A stretch of 64,000 nt of DNA, taken from Sandaracinaceae bacterium (GTDB taxonomy: Bacteria; Myxococcota_A; Polyangia; Polyangiales; Houyiibacteriaceae). Position numbers and translations under genes: made by a program. A model generated the notes under the pieces. That model was not told the origin of the DNA, did no database searches, and saw nothing but the letters and a program-made list of their open reading frames with translations. The stretch spans positions 2,122,899 to 2,186,898 of the forward strand of contig JACKEI010000001.1 in assembly GCA_020633075.1 (NCBI GenBank), in the 5' to 3' direction. Of this stretch, positions 20,587 to 27,462 are shown piece after piece. Every line of letters begins with the position of its first letter. The stretch's first letter is position 1.

Positions 20587-20616
20587 ACTATACATGCGCG
20601 ACCGAGCGCCCGTCAA
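20587..20616 (-). promoter_or_regulatory. Sigma-70-type promoter for the HEAT lipoprotein gene
   Basis: TTGACG and TATAGT are separated by 18 bases on the minus strand, about 78 bp before ATG 20509. Both hexamers match the consensus at five of six positions, which stands out against the G+C-rich background. Confidence 0.65.
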
Positions 20617-20664
20617 CGACATTTGGCGCCGTGATTCTCGGCGATTGGCCCGCCGCGTGGGCGC

Positions 20665-21336
20665 TCAGGGGCGGAGGTTCCAGCGCAGGTCGACCCGACC
20701 GCGTGCCCCCGTGAAACGCAGGATCACGTGGTCGGCGTCAGGCGGGATGGCGGGCGTCCCGTCGTCTCGTGTGGCCGGAAAGACCAGGCGGAAGACCTCG
20801 CGATAGCTGGTCACGGACGGGAAGTAGACCTGCTGCGCGGCCGTCGGCCGCCGGACACGCTCGAGATCGATGGGCTCGCTCTGGGTCCCGTCCGGGGCGA
20901 TGAGCAGCACGCGCCAGGCGCTCGCGCGCCCCGCCAGGTTGGACTCGCGGAAGTAGTCCCCCGCCAACGTCACGAAGAAGCGGTGGTGCGTGCCGGCGTC
21001 GTCGAGAGTCGCGCGCAGCATCTCGTCGCGGGCGGCGGGCACGAGGCTGTGGTCTTCGGCGTAGCGCACCACGTAGGCCCAGCGGAACTCCCAGGACTCG
21101 AAGGTGGCCGTGACCCTCAGCACGTCCCGCATCTGACCCCACGCGAAGTCCTGCTCGGTGCGCGTCCAGCGCTCGTAGACGTCGTGGTAGTCGTTGGGCG
21201 TGTAGCTCCGAGGGCCAGTGGCGAGCGAGACCTCCACGGGCCTGGCGCACCCCGCGCTGATCAGCGCTGCGCCGAGCACCGCAGCAGCGACCGCCGCACG
21301 GAGCGGGGACCCGCGTCCGTCGCCTCGAGCGTTCAC
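20665..21336 (-). CDS. Hypothetical lipoprotein downstream of pyrE
   Basis: This encodes 223 residues. The signal peptide ends in lipobox SAGC (Cys30). The mature part contains several Trp and Tyr residues (ESWEFRWAYVVRYAEDH) and a beta-rich C-terminal half ending GARGRVDLRWNLRP. I do not recognise the family. The GTG start overlaps the pyrE stop (GTGA), so it is translated with pyrE, although nothing in it suggests pyrimidine metabolism. Confidence 0.8.
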   Translation of the reverse strand: MNARGDGRGSPLRAAVAAAVLGAALISAGCARPVEVSLATGPRSYTPNDYHDVYERWTRTEQDFAWGQMRDVLRVTATFESWEFRWAYVVRYAEDHSLVPAARDEMLRATLDDAGTHHRFFVTLAGDYFRESNLAGRASAWRVLLIAPDGTQSEPIDLERVRRPTAAQQVYFPSVTSYREVFRLVFPATRDDGTPAIPPDADHVILRFTGARGRVDLRWNLRP

Positions 21337-21893
21337 GAAGAGGCTCCCTCACCCATGAAGTCGGTGCGGGTGTACAGCGAGACATAAGGCACGCCCGCGT
21401 CGTCCAGGGCCTCGCGGCCTCCCTCGAGGCGGTCGACCACGGACACCACGCCCGCGACGGTGAGTCCCGCCTCGCGGATCTGGGCGACGGCACGGAGCGT
21501 GGAGCCCCCGGTCGTGATGGTGTCCTCCAGCACCACGAGGCCCGCTCCCGGGCTCAGGTGCGCGGCGCCCTCGAGCAGCTTCTGGGTGCCGTGACCCTTC
21601 TGGCTCTTGCGCACATACACGGCGTCCAGCGGCCGCCCGCGCCCAACCGAAGCATAGGCCACCGCGCTGGCCAACGAGCAGCCGCCGAGCTCCACCCCCG
21701 CTACCGCGACCAGCTCCGGCGCGAGCTGTAGGGCCGCGTCCATGAGCGCCGCACCGACGAGCACGTGCCCGTGCGCGCGCAGCACCGTGGGCTTGCAGTC
21801 GATGAAGAAGTCGCTCGTCTTCCCGGAGCTGAGGGTGAACGTGCCGCGTCGGAAGCTATGTTCGCGCAGCATGTCGAGGAGGCGGTCGGTCAT
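21333..21893 (-). CDS. pyrE: Orotate phosphoribosyltransferase
   Basis: This encodes 186 residues, normal for PyrE, which joins orotate to PRPP to give OMP in de novo pyrimidine synthesis. The PRPP loop LVVLEDTITTGGST is intact, as is the catalytic flexible-loop region with Lys residues (VRKSQKGHGT). ATG 21893 has an AAGGAA a few bases upstream. pyrF, the next enzyme of the pathway, is also in this window but 28 kb away at 50379, so the genes are not clustered. The gene is preceded by two bactofilin genes. Confidence 0.95.
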   Translation of the reverse strand: MTDRLLDMLREHSFRRGTFTLSSGKTSDFFIDCKPTVLRAHGHVLVGAALMDAALQLAPELVAVAGVELGGCSLASAVAYASVGRGRPLDAVYVRKSQKGHGTQKLLEGAAHLSPGAGLVVLEDTITTGGSTLRAVAQIREAGLTVAGVVSVVDRLEGGREALDDAGVPYVSLYTRTDFMGEGASS

Positions 21894-21914
21894 GATTCCT
21901 TGGGTGTCGCGGGC

Positions 21915-22535
21915 CTAGCGCCGCTCGGCGGCGACCCGCGTCAGGCGCGGCATGGTCAGCGGCGGCCGGACGAAGCTGGCGGGCGCCGGGGCCGGGCTGG
22001 CGTCGGACGCTGGGGTGATCAGGCGAGCGCGCCGCACGCGGGGACCCACCGTGGTCGAGGCCGGTACGGCGACGGGCGCTACGGCCGTCACGGGAGCGGG
22101 CGTTGCCACGTGCCCGGGAGCGGGTGCGAGCGCGGGAGCGAGCGCGGGTCGCGCCACGGCGGCCGCGGGTTGAGCGAGGGCAGGCGCGTGTACGACCGCC
22201 CGACGGGACAGCCCGGCCTCCGCGCCGATCTGGACTCGGCCCTTCACGTGAGCGCCGTCGGCAACCTTCACGCGGGGTGCCCGGAGGTCCCCGACGACCT
22301 GCGCCGTCGCCTCGACCCGCACGCTCTCTTGCCCGATGGCGTCACCGGCGAGGGCGCCGCGAACGACCACGCTGGACGCGCTGACGGCGCCGCGCACCGC
22401 CCCCCCCTCTTCGATGATGAGGAGGCCGTCGATCGTGATGTCCCCCAGCACGCGGCCGAGCACCACCAGGTCACCTTTGCCGGAGAGCTCGCCCTCGACC
22501 GTGACCCCACCTGGGATGAGCGAAGGTCGCGTCAT
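21915..22535 (-). CDS. Bactofilin with Ala/Pro-rich tail
   Basis: This encodes 206 residues. Residues ~10-105 form the bactofilin beta-helix core with repeating units (GDLVVLGRVLGDITIDG, VRVEATAQVVGDLRAPRV). The remaining ~100 residues are Ala/Pro/Val-rich and probably disordered, ending in a basic segment. Bactofilins polymerise without nucleotides into filaments used for cell shape, chromosome arm organisation or peptidoglycan enzyme placement. The start overlaps the stop of the shorter bactofilin upstream (ATGA), so the two are probably made together and may co-polymerise. Confidence 0.9.
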   Translation of the reverse strand: MTRPSLIPGGVTVEGELSGKGDLVVLGRVLGDITIDGLLIIEEGGAVRGAVSASSVVVRGALAGDAIGQESVRVEATAQVVGDLRAPRVKVADGAHVKGRVQIGAEAGLSRRAVVHAPALAQPAAAVARPALAPALAPAPGHVATPAPVTAVAPVAVPASTTVGPRVRRARLITPASDASPAPAPASFVRPPLTMPRLTRVAAERR

Positions 22536-22888
22536 GGCGCCTCCAGCAGCCCAGCGGGCAGCGCCACGTCCATGTCGATCGCCCCGTCCAGCAGCCCTCC
22601 GTCGTCCAGCGACACACGCGCGGCGCGTACGTCTCCGGTCACGCGTCCGGTCTCGCCGACGTGCAGCGCCCGAGTCGCGACGACGTCGCCCGTCACCCGC
22701 CCGAGCGCGGTCAGCGACCCAACCGTCAGCGGCCCGATCACCTGGCCTCGCTCTAGTACGCGAACGTGTCCGCTCACGCTGATTGTGCCCTCGACTCGCC
22801 CATCGATGTCCATGTCGGTGTCTCCGCTGACGCTGCCCTTGAGCGTCAGACCTTCACCGATATAAGCCTCTAAGGGTTGCTGGGTCAC
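22532..22888 (-). CDS. Short bactofilin
   Basis: This encodes 118 residues covering little more than the bactofilin core: EGLTLKGSVSGDTDMDIDGRVEGTI-type turns repeat to the end. It starts at GTG 22888 and ends inside the start of the longer bactofilin. Because it lacks the long tail of its neighbour, it may be the structural filament former, with the tailed one recruiting partners (inference). Confidence 0.88.
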   Translation of the reverse strand: MTQQPLEAYIGEGLTLKGSVSGDTDMDIDGRVEGTISVSGHVRVLERGQVIGPLTVGSLTALGRVTGDVVATRALHVGETGRVTGDVRAARVSLDDGGLLDGAIDMDVALPAGLLEAP

Positions 22889-22952
22889 GTTTCTGGACTT
22901 TCGAGTGCGGGACCCCAGCCAGATACCACCTCCACTCGGCCGTGTCAGCCCC

Positions 22953-24101
22953 TCACGGGCAAGGGCTCGGTATGTCCTGCCCCAAGGCGATCCCCCCGAA
23001 GCGGCCGACGTAGCCGTCGAACGTCACCGCCACGCTCAGGGCGTCGCACGGGAGGTTCGGGTCGGGCTCCTCGGGTGGGTCTTGCAGGACGTCGATCATG
23101 TTGCTGAGGATGGTCTGCAGCGTCCGGAAGAGCGGCGTTCCAATGCACACGCCCACGTTCGGCCCCTGCGCGATCATGTCGTTGAAGCCCCAGCGCCCGG
23201 CCACGATCACCCGTGGCGGGGTGGGCTGCGGGTCGAAGAACATCTCGTAGACGTTGCCGGTGGCCAAGAGGTCCGTCAGCGTGACCTCCACGCCCAGGGT
23301 CGTGCCCACGAGCTTGATGGGGGTGCGGTCAGGCAGCCGAGCCACGAGCACGCCGTCCGTCACATAGGCCGTGGTCACACGCACGTTGGGTGTGTTGACG
23401 TCGTTCGCGATGAAGGTGTCGGAGCGGCCCCAGAAGTAGTCGTTGCCATCCCAGTTGGGCGGCGGCGCGGGGGAGTCGTCCGGTTGGAAGGCCTCGCTGC
23501 CCACGATGTTGATGTTCGGGGGTCCGCCGCCAGGCGCTCCGGGGGTCCCGAACACCGTCTGCGTCACCGTGACCGTGACCCGCGAGTCGTTGGGCTCGCC
23601 GTTCCAGTCGTCGATCAGGAGCAGCACGGCGCCCACGCCGCGCTCCTGCGTCATGATCAGGTCCGTGTCGATGCCGGCGGCGCCCAAAGACAAGACAGGG
23701 AAAAAGCTGTTCCCGAAGGTGTTGTCGATGCCGTCGTTCCCGTCGACCTGGATGGGCAGGCCCTCGCTGGGCGGGCGACACTCGGTCGCCGCTTCCGTCG
23801 CGGTGGTGCACAGGTTGTCCAGGTTGAAGCCGATGTCCCGCCACGGCGCGGTCGCTGGGTCGTCGCCAGGCTCGCCGCGCTGGTCGATGAGGATGTCGCG
23901 CAGAACGACCACGTAGGTCTCATCTCCCGGCGCGTCGGCGTCCGCCACCCGTGCGGGGGGGACGCGACCGGTGCAGCCGCCACCCTCGCTTGGGAGCAGC
24001 CCGGGGTCAAAGACCGAGCATGCGCTGGTCCCCACACTCGAGAGTGCCACGAGCACCGCGAGTGCTCGAGTGTCGAAGCAAGCCGCTTTCCGCCATTCCA
24101 T
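22953..24101 (-). CDS. Hypothetical lipoprotein
   Basis: This encodes 382 residues. The signal peptide ends in lipobox TSAC (Cys28). The mature protein has many Asp/Asn/Gly stretches (VDGNDGIDNTFGN) and likely disulfides. The family is not recognised, but lipoproteins of this composition are common in large Myxococcota genomes. A TATACT element lies only 7 bp before the ATG, so the transcript may be almost leaderless. It is divergent from gshA with 184 bp between starts. Confidence 0.75.
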   Translation of the reverse strand: MEWRKAACFDTRALAVLVALSSVGTSACSVFDPGLLPSEGGGCTGRVPPARVADADAPGDETYVVVLRDILIDQRGEPGDDPATAPWRDIGFNLDNLCTTATEAATECRPPSEGLPIQVDGNDGIDNTFGNSFFPVLSLGAAGIDTDLIMTQERGVGAVLLLIDDWNGEPNDSRVTVTVTQTVFGTPGAPGGGPPNINIVGSEAFQPDDSPAPPPNWDGNDYFWGRSDTFIANDVNTPNVRVTTAYVTDGVLVARLPDRTPIKLVGTTLGVEVTLTDLLATGNVYEMFFDPQPTPPRVIVAGRWGFNDMIAQGPNVGVCIGTPLFRTLQTILSNMIDVLQDPPEEPDPNLPCDALSVAVTFDGYVGRFGGIALGQDIPSPCP

Positions 24102-24285
24102 GAGGCCGAGTATAACGAAACTATCCGCCGGACGGTGACGGAATGCCACGGAGGTGATCGCGATGGCCTCCGTCCGCGAGCGCGACCGCCTTCGTCGTGA
24201 GCCGTGCCTGCGGCCGCGACCCCTGGTAACGTCCCGCGCCGGCGCGCGACCGAGTGCGACCCAGGAACGACCGTCGAGGACCAAC

Positions 24286-25641
24286 GTGGACAACAAAGAA
24301 CCGAGCCCCCCGCTCCTGAATGGCCTCGACGACCTGCTGCGTCCGTTTCACGAAGCCGAGAGCCCGCGCAGTGAGTTCCGTGTGGGGACCGAAGCCGAGA
24401 AATTCGGCGTGGACTCGGAGCTGCGCCCCGTGAGCTTCGACGGGCCGCACGGGGTGCTGCGCGTGCTGGAAGCGCTCTCGGAGTCCTTTGGGTGGGTGGC
24501 CAAGCGCGAGGTCCCGGACGCGCCACCCATCGCCCTGGTGCGCGGCGACGCCTCCATCACCCTCGAGCCCGCCTGCCAGCTGGAGCTCTCGGGCGCGCCC
24601 CTCGCTGACATCCACGCCACACGGGCCGAGATGGACCAGCACCTGGCCGAGCTGCGGCAGGTGTCGGAGCCCCTCGGCCTCACCTGGCTGGGGCTGGGCT
24701 TCCACCCGCTGGCCACCCTCGGCGAGCTGCCCCGCGTGCCCAAGCTGCGCTACCCCATCATGGAGCGCTACCTGCCGTCCGTCGGGGCGCGCGGGCTGGA
24801 CATGATGAAGCGCACGTGCACCGTGCAGGCCAACCTGGACTTCGAGTCGGAGGCGGACGCGATGCGCAAGCTGCGCGTGTCGCTGCGCATCCAGCCCATC
24901 GTGACCGCCATGTTCGCGAACAGCCCGTGGCACGAGGGGCGCCACCGCGGCCGAGTGGGTGAGCGGCCGGACGTCTGGCTCCACATGGACCCCCCGCGCA
25001 CCGGGCTCCTGCCTTTCGCGTGGAGCGAGGGCGCCCGCTATCAGGACTACGTGGCCTGGGCGCTGGAGGCCCCCATGTTTCTGATCGTGCGCGACGGCCG
25101 CGTCGTCGAGAACACCGGGCAGCGCTTCTCGGACTTCATGGCGAACGGCTACCAGGGCGCCCGCGCCACCCGCGCCGACTGGGAGACCCACCTGAACACG
25201 CTCTTCCCCGAGGTGCGCCTCAAGCGGACGCTCGAGTGGCGCGGCGCCGACAACCAGCGGCGCGACCTGGTCTGCGCCCTCCCCGCGCTCGCCCGCGGGC
25301 TGCTCTACGACGAGGTCGCACTCGACCGAGCAGAGGCGTTGGCCTCACGCCTCTCGTACGACGAGGTGCTCGCCGCCCGTGTGGACATCACCGTGCGCGG
25401 GCTGCGGGCAGAGCTTGGCGGCCGCACCGTGGGTGAGTGGGCAGACGAGCTACTCACCATCGCGGAGGAGGGCCTGGACCGCCTCGACGTGCGCGACGCG
25501 CACGGACGCACGGAGCGCGTGCACCTGGTGCCGCTGCGAGCCCTGGTGGACGCGGGAGCGTGTCCGGCAGACTTCTTGCGGGCGGCCCTCCCGGAGGATC
25601 AGCCCGACCCCCGCGCCATCGTCGAGCTCACGCGCGTCTGA
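24286..25641 (+). CDS. gshA: Glutamate-cysteine ligase, plant type
   Basis: This encodes 451 residues. It catalyses ATP-dependent joining of glutamate and cysteine, the first step of glutathione synthesis. It belongs to the plant/alphaproteobacterial class (GCS2-like), with motifs FRVGTEAEKFGV, TCTVQANLDFES and NSPWHEGR. GTG 24286 is preferred: GAGGA lies six bases upstream and the protein then begins right before the conserved core. The two partner cysteines of the plant redox switch cannot be confirmed from sequence alone. No gshB is nearby. Confidence 0.9.
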   Translation: MDNKEPSPPLLNGLDDLLRPFHEAESPRSEFRVGTEAEKFGVDSELRPVSFDGPHGVLRVLEALSESFGWVAKREVPDAPPIALVRGDASITLEPACQLELSGAPLADIHATRAEMDQHLAELRQVSEPLGLTWLGLGFHPLATLGELPRVPKLRYPIMERYLPSVGARGLDMMKRTCTVQANLDFESEADAMRKLRVSLRIQPIVTAMFANSPWHEGRHRGRVGERPDVWLHMDPPRTGLLPFAWSEGARYQDYVAWALEAPMFLIVRDGRVVENTGQRFSDFMANGYQGARATRADWETHLNTLFPEVRLKRTLEWRGADNQRRDLVCALPALARGLLYDEVALDRAEALASRLSYDEVLAARVDITVRGLRAELGGRTVGEWADELLTIAEEGLDRLDVRDAHGRTERVHLVPLRALVDAGACPADFLRAALPEDQPDPRAIVELTRV

Positions 25642-25716
25642 GCGCCGCGTACCGTCGTCGAGCTCGCTGGCGGCCCGCGGTCGCCTCCGAACCCAGTGTG
25701 GGGCTCCGCGGCACCG

Positions 25717-26958
25717 TCAGCGGATGGTGATGCGCGCCCAGGCACGCTTCCCGGCCTTGACCACGTAGGGCCCACCGACGGCCAGCGACGCCTTCAAGTC
25801 GGACACCTTCTGCCCGTCGACCTGCACCGCCCCCTGCTCGATGAGCCGGCGAGCGTCGCTGCTGCTCTTGCACAGGCCCGTGTGCGCCAGCGCGCGGGGC
25901 AGCCAGACGCCCCCCTCCTCCGCGGGGAGGGTGTGCTCCGGCATGTCCTCGGGCACCTGCCCCTGCGAGAACTGCGCCTCCCAGCGCGCCTCGGCCTCAC
26001 GCGCCGCCGCTGCGGAGTGGAACCTGGTCACGATCTCGGCAGCAAAGCGCACCTTGGCCACCTTGGGGTTGAGGCTGCCGCTCTCACAGTCCGCGCGCAG
26101 ACGCGCAACCTCGGCCACGGGCTGCTCCGAGAGCAGCTCGTAGTAGCGCCACATGAGGGGGTCGCTGATGCTCATGAGCTTGCCGAACTGCTCATCCGGC
26201 GACTCCGCCACCCCGACGTAGTTGTCGAGCGACTTGCTCATCTTGTCGCCCACAATCTTGCCGTCTTCGAAGCGCGCGTTGAGCCCCTCGAGGATGGGCG
26301 TGGTCATGACCACCTGCGGGCGCTTACCGAACTCCTTCATCAAGTCGCGGCCGACCATGAGGTTGAAGAGCTGGTCGGTCCCTCCCAGCTCCACGTCGCA
26401 CTCGAGGTGCACGGAGTCGTAGCCCTGCACCAGCGGGTACAACAGCTCGTGGATGGAGATGCTCTGGTGCTCCTGGTAGCGGCGCTTGAAGTCGTCGCGC
26501 TCCATCATGCGCGCCAGCGTGTACTTGCCTGCGAGCCGGATGACGTCGTCGAAGCGCATGGTGGAGAGCCACGCGCTGTTGAAGACGACGCGCGTCTTCT
26601 CGGGGTCCAGGATGCGGAAGGCCTGCTCCGCGTAGCTCTCGGCGCCGCGCGCGATGTCCTCGGCGGTCGGAACGGTGCGCGTGGCGCTCTTTCCGGAAGG
26701 ATCGCCAATCTGCGCAGTGAAGTCGCCGACGATGAACACCACCTCGTGCCCGAACGCCTGGAACTGGCGCATCTTGTTCATGAGCACGACGTGCCCGAGG
26801 TGCAGGTCGGGCCGCGTCGGGTCGAAGCCCGCCTTGACGCGCAGCGGACGGTGCTCGCCGAGACGCTTCACGAGGTCCGCCTCGACGTGCAGGTCGACGA
26901 CCCCCCGCTGGAGCTCGGTGAGCTGTTCCGCCGCGCTGGATGAGATGGAGTCCGACAT
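25717..26958 (-). CDS. tyrS: Tyrosyl-tRNA synthetase
   Basis: This encodes 413 residues from ATG 26958; a longer in-frame start at 27012 would overlap the HU-family gene. It is a class I synthetase with the HIGH-type motif PDLHLGH, the KMSKS loop GDKMSKS and a C-terminal S4 RNA-binding domain (LIEQGAVQVDGQKV). The motif forms place it with the second type of bacterial TyrRS (TyrZ-like). It charges tRNA-Tyr. No T-box-like leader is visible; the HU gene ends 50 bp upstream. Confidence 0.95.
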   Translation of the reverse strand: MSDSISSSAAEQLTELQRGVVDLHVEADLVKRLGEHRPLRVKAGFDPTRPDLHLGHVVLMNKMRQFQAFGHEVVFIVGDFTAQIGDPSGKSATRTVPTAEDIARGAESYAEQAFRILDPEKTRVVFNSAWLSTMRFDDVIRLAGKYTLARMMERDDFKRRYQEHQSISIHELLYPLVQGYDSVHLECDVELGGTDQLFNLMVGRDLMKEFGKRPQVVMTTPILEGLNARFEDGKIVGDKMSKSLDNYVGVAESPDEQFGKLMSISDPLMWRYYELLSEQPVAEVARLRADCESGSLNPKVAKVRFAAEIVTRFHSAAAAREAEARWEAQFSQGQVPEDMPEHTLPAEEGGVWLPRALAHTGLCKSSSDARRLIEQGAVQVDGQKVSDLKASLAVGGPYVVKAGKRAWARITIR

Positions 26959-27008
26959 GGGCCTCGAACCTGACGCAGAAACGGCGCCCGTCAACCGTGA
27001 CGAGACGC

Positions 27009-27356
27009 TCAATCGTCGTCGTCGTCGTCGTCGTCGTCGCTCGTGTCGGGAGCCGCGCCGTCCGGTCGGGCGTTGCTGCGCGGCTGATTCACCAGCTCCT
27101 TCAGCTCCTTGCCCACCTTGAAGAAGGGCAGGCGCTTGGCCGCCACGTGCACGGGCTTGCCGGTGCGCGGGTTGCGCCCGCTGTACGGCGGATACTCACG
27201 CACGCTGAAGCTGCCGAAGCCGCGGATCTCGATGCCCTCGCTCTGCTCCATCGCCTGCGTCATCGAGTCGAAGACGCAGTTCACCACCTGCTCGGCACGG
27301 CTCTTGGTGATCTTGGTTCGCTGCGCGACAGCGTCGATGAGTTCGGACTTGGTCAT
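27009..27356 (-). CDS. HU/IHF-family DNA-binding protein with poly-Asp tail
   Basis: This encodes 115 residues. The body is a full HU/IHF fold, close to the IHF-beta/HU consensus: MTKSELIDAVA, GFGSFSVREYPPYSGRNP (DNA-bending arm with its Arg and Pro) and KRLPFFKVGKELK. It binds and bends DNA as a dimer and serves as a nucleoid or recombination architectural factor. The last nine residues are all aspartate, encoded by a triplet repeat; this acidic tail is unusual and could weaken DNA affinity or recruit partners. A well-formed promoter lies 50 bp upstream. Confidence 0.93.
   Translation of the reverse strand: MTKSELIDAVAQRTKITKSRAEQVVNCVFDSMTQAMEQSEGIEIRGFGSFSVREYPPYSGRNPRTGKPVHVAAKRLPFFKVGKELKELVNQPRSNARPDGAAPDTSDDDDDDDDD
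27012..27038. repeat. Triplet repeat encoding nine Asp
   Basis: One GAT and eight GAC codons in a row (read on the minus strand) end the HU-family gene. Such a microsatellite can gain or lose units by replication slippage without breaking the frame, because each unit is one codon. Confidence 0.9.
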
Positions 27357-27404
27357 CGTGTGGTTGGCCCCGGTGGCGACTGCGAAGTGCGCGTAACCAC
27401 GGCG

Positions 27405-27433
27405 AGAATAGGAAAGGTCGATCGTCTGGTCAA
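27405..27433 (-). promoter_or_regulatory. Promoter of the HU/IHF-family gene
   Basis: On the minus strand TTGACC and TATTCT are separated by exactly 17 bases. The predicted transcript starts about 42 bases before ATG 27356. It lies between the stop of the HEAT protein gene and the HU gene, showing that HU has its own transcription unit. Confidence 0.7.
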
Positions 27434-27462
27434 CTGGCTTCCGCGCGACCAGACGATCCGCA

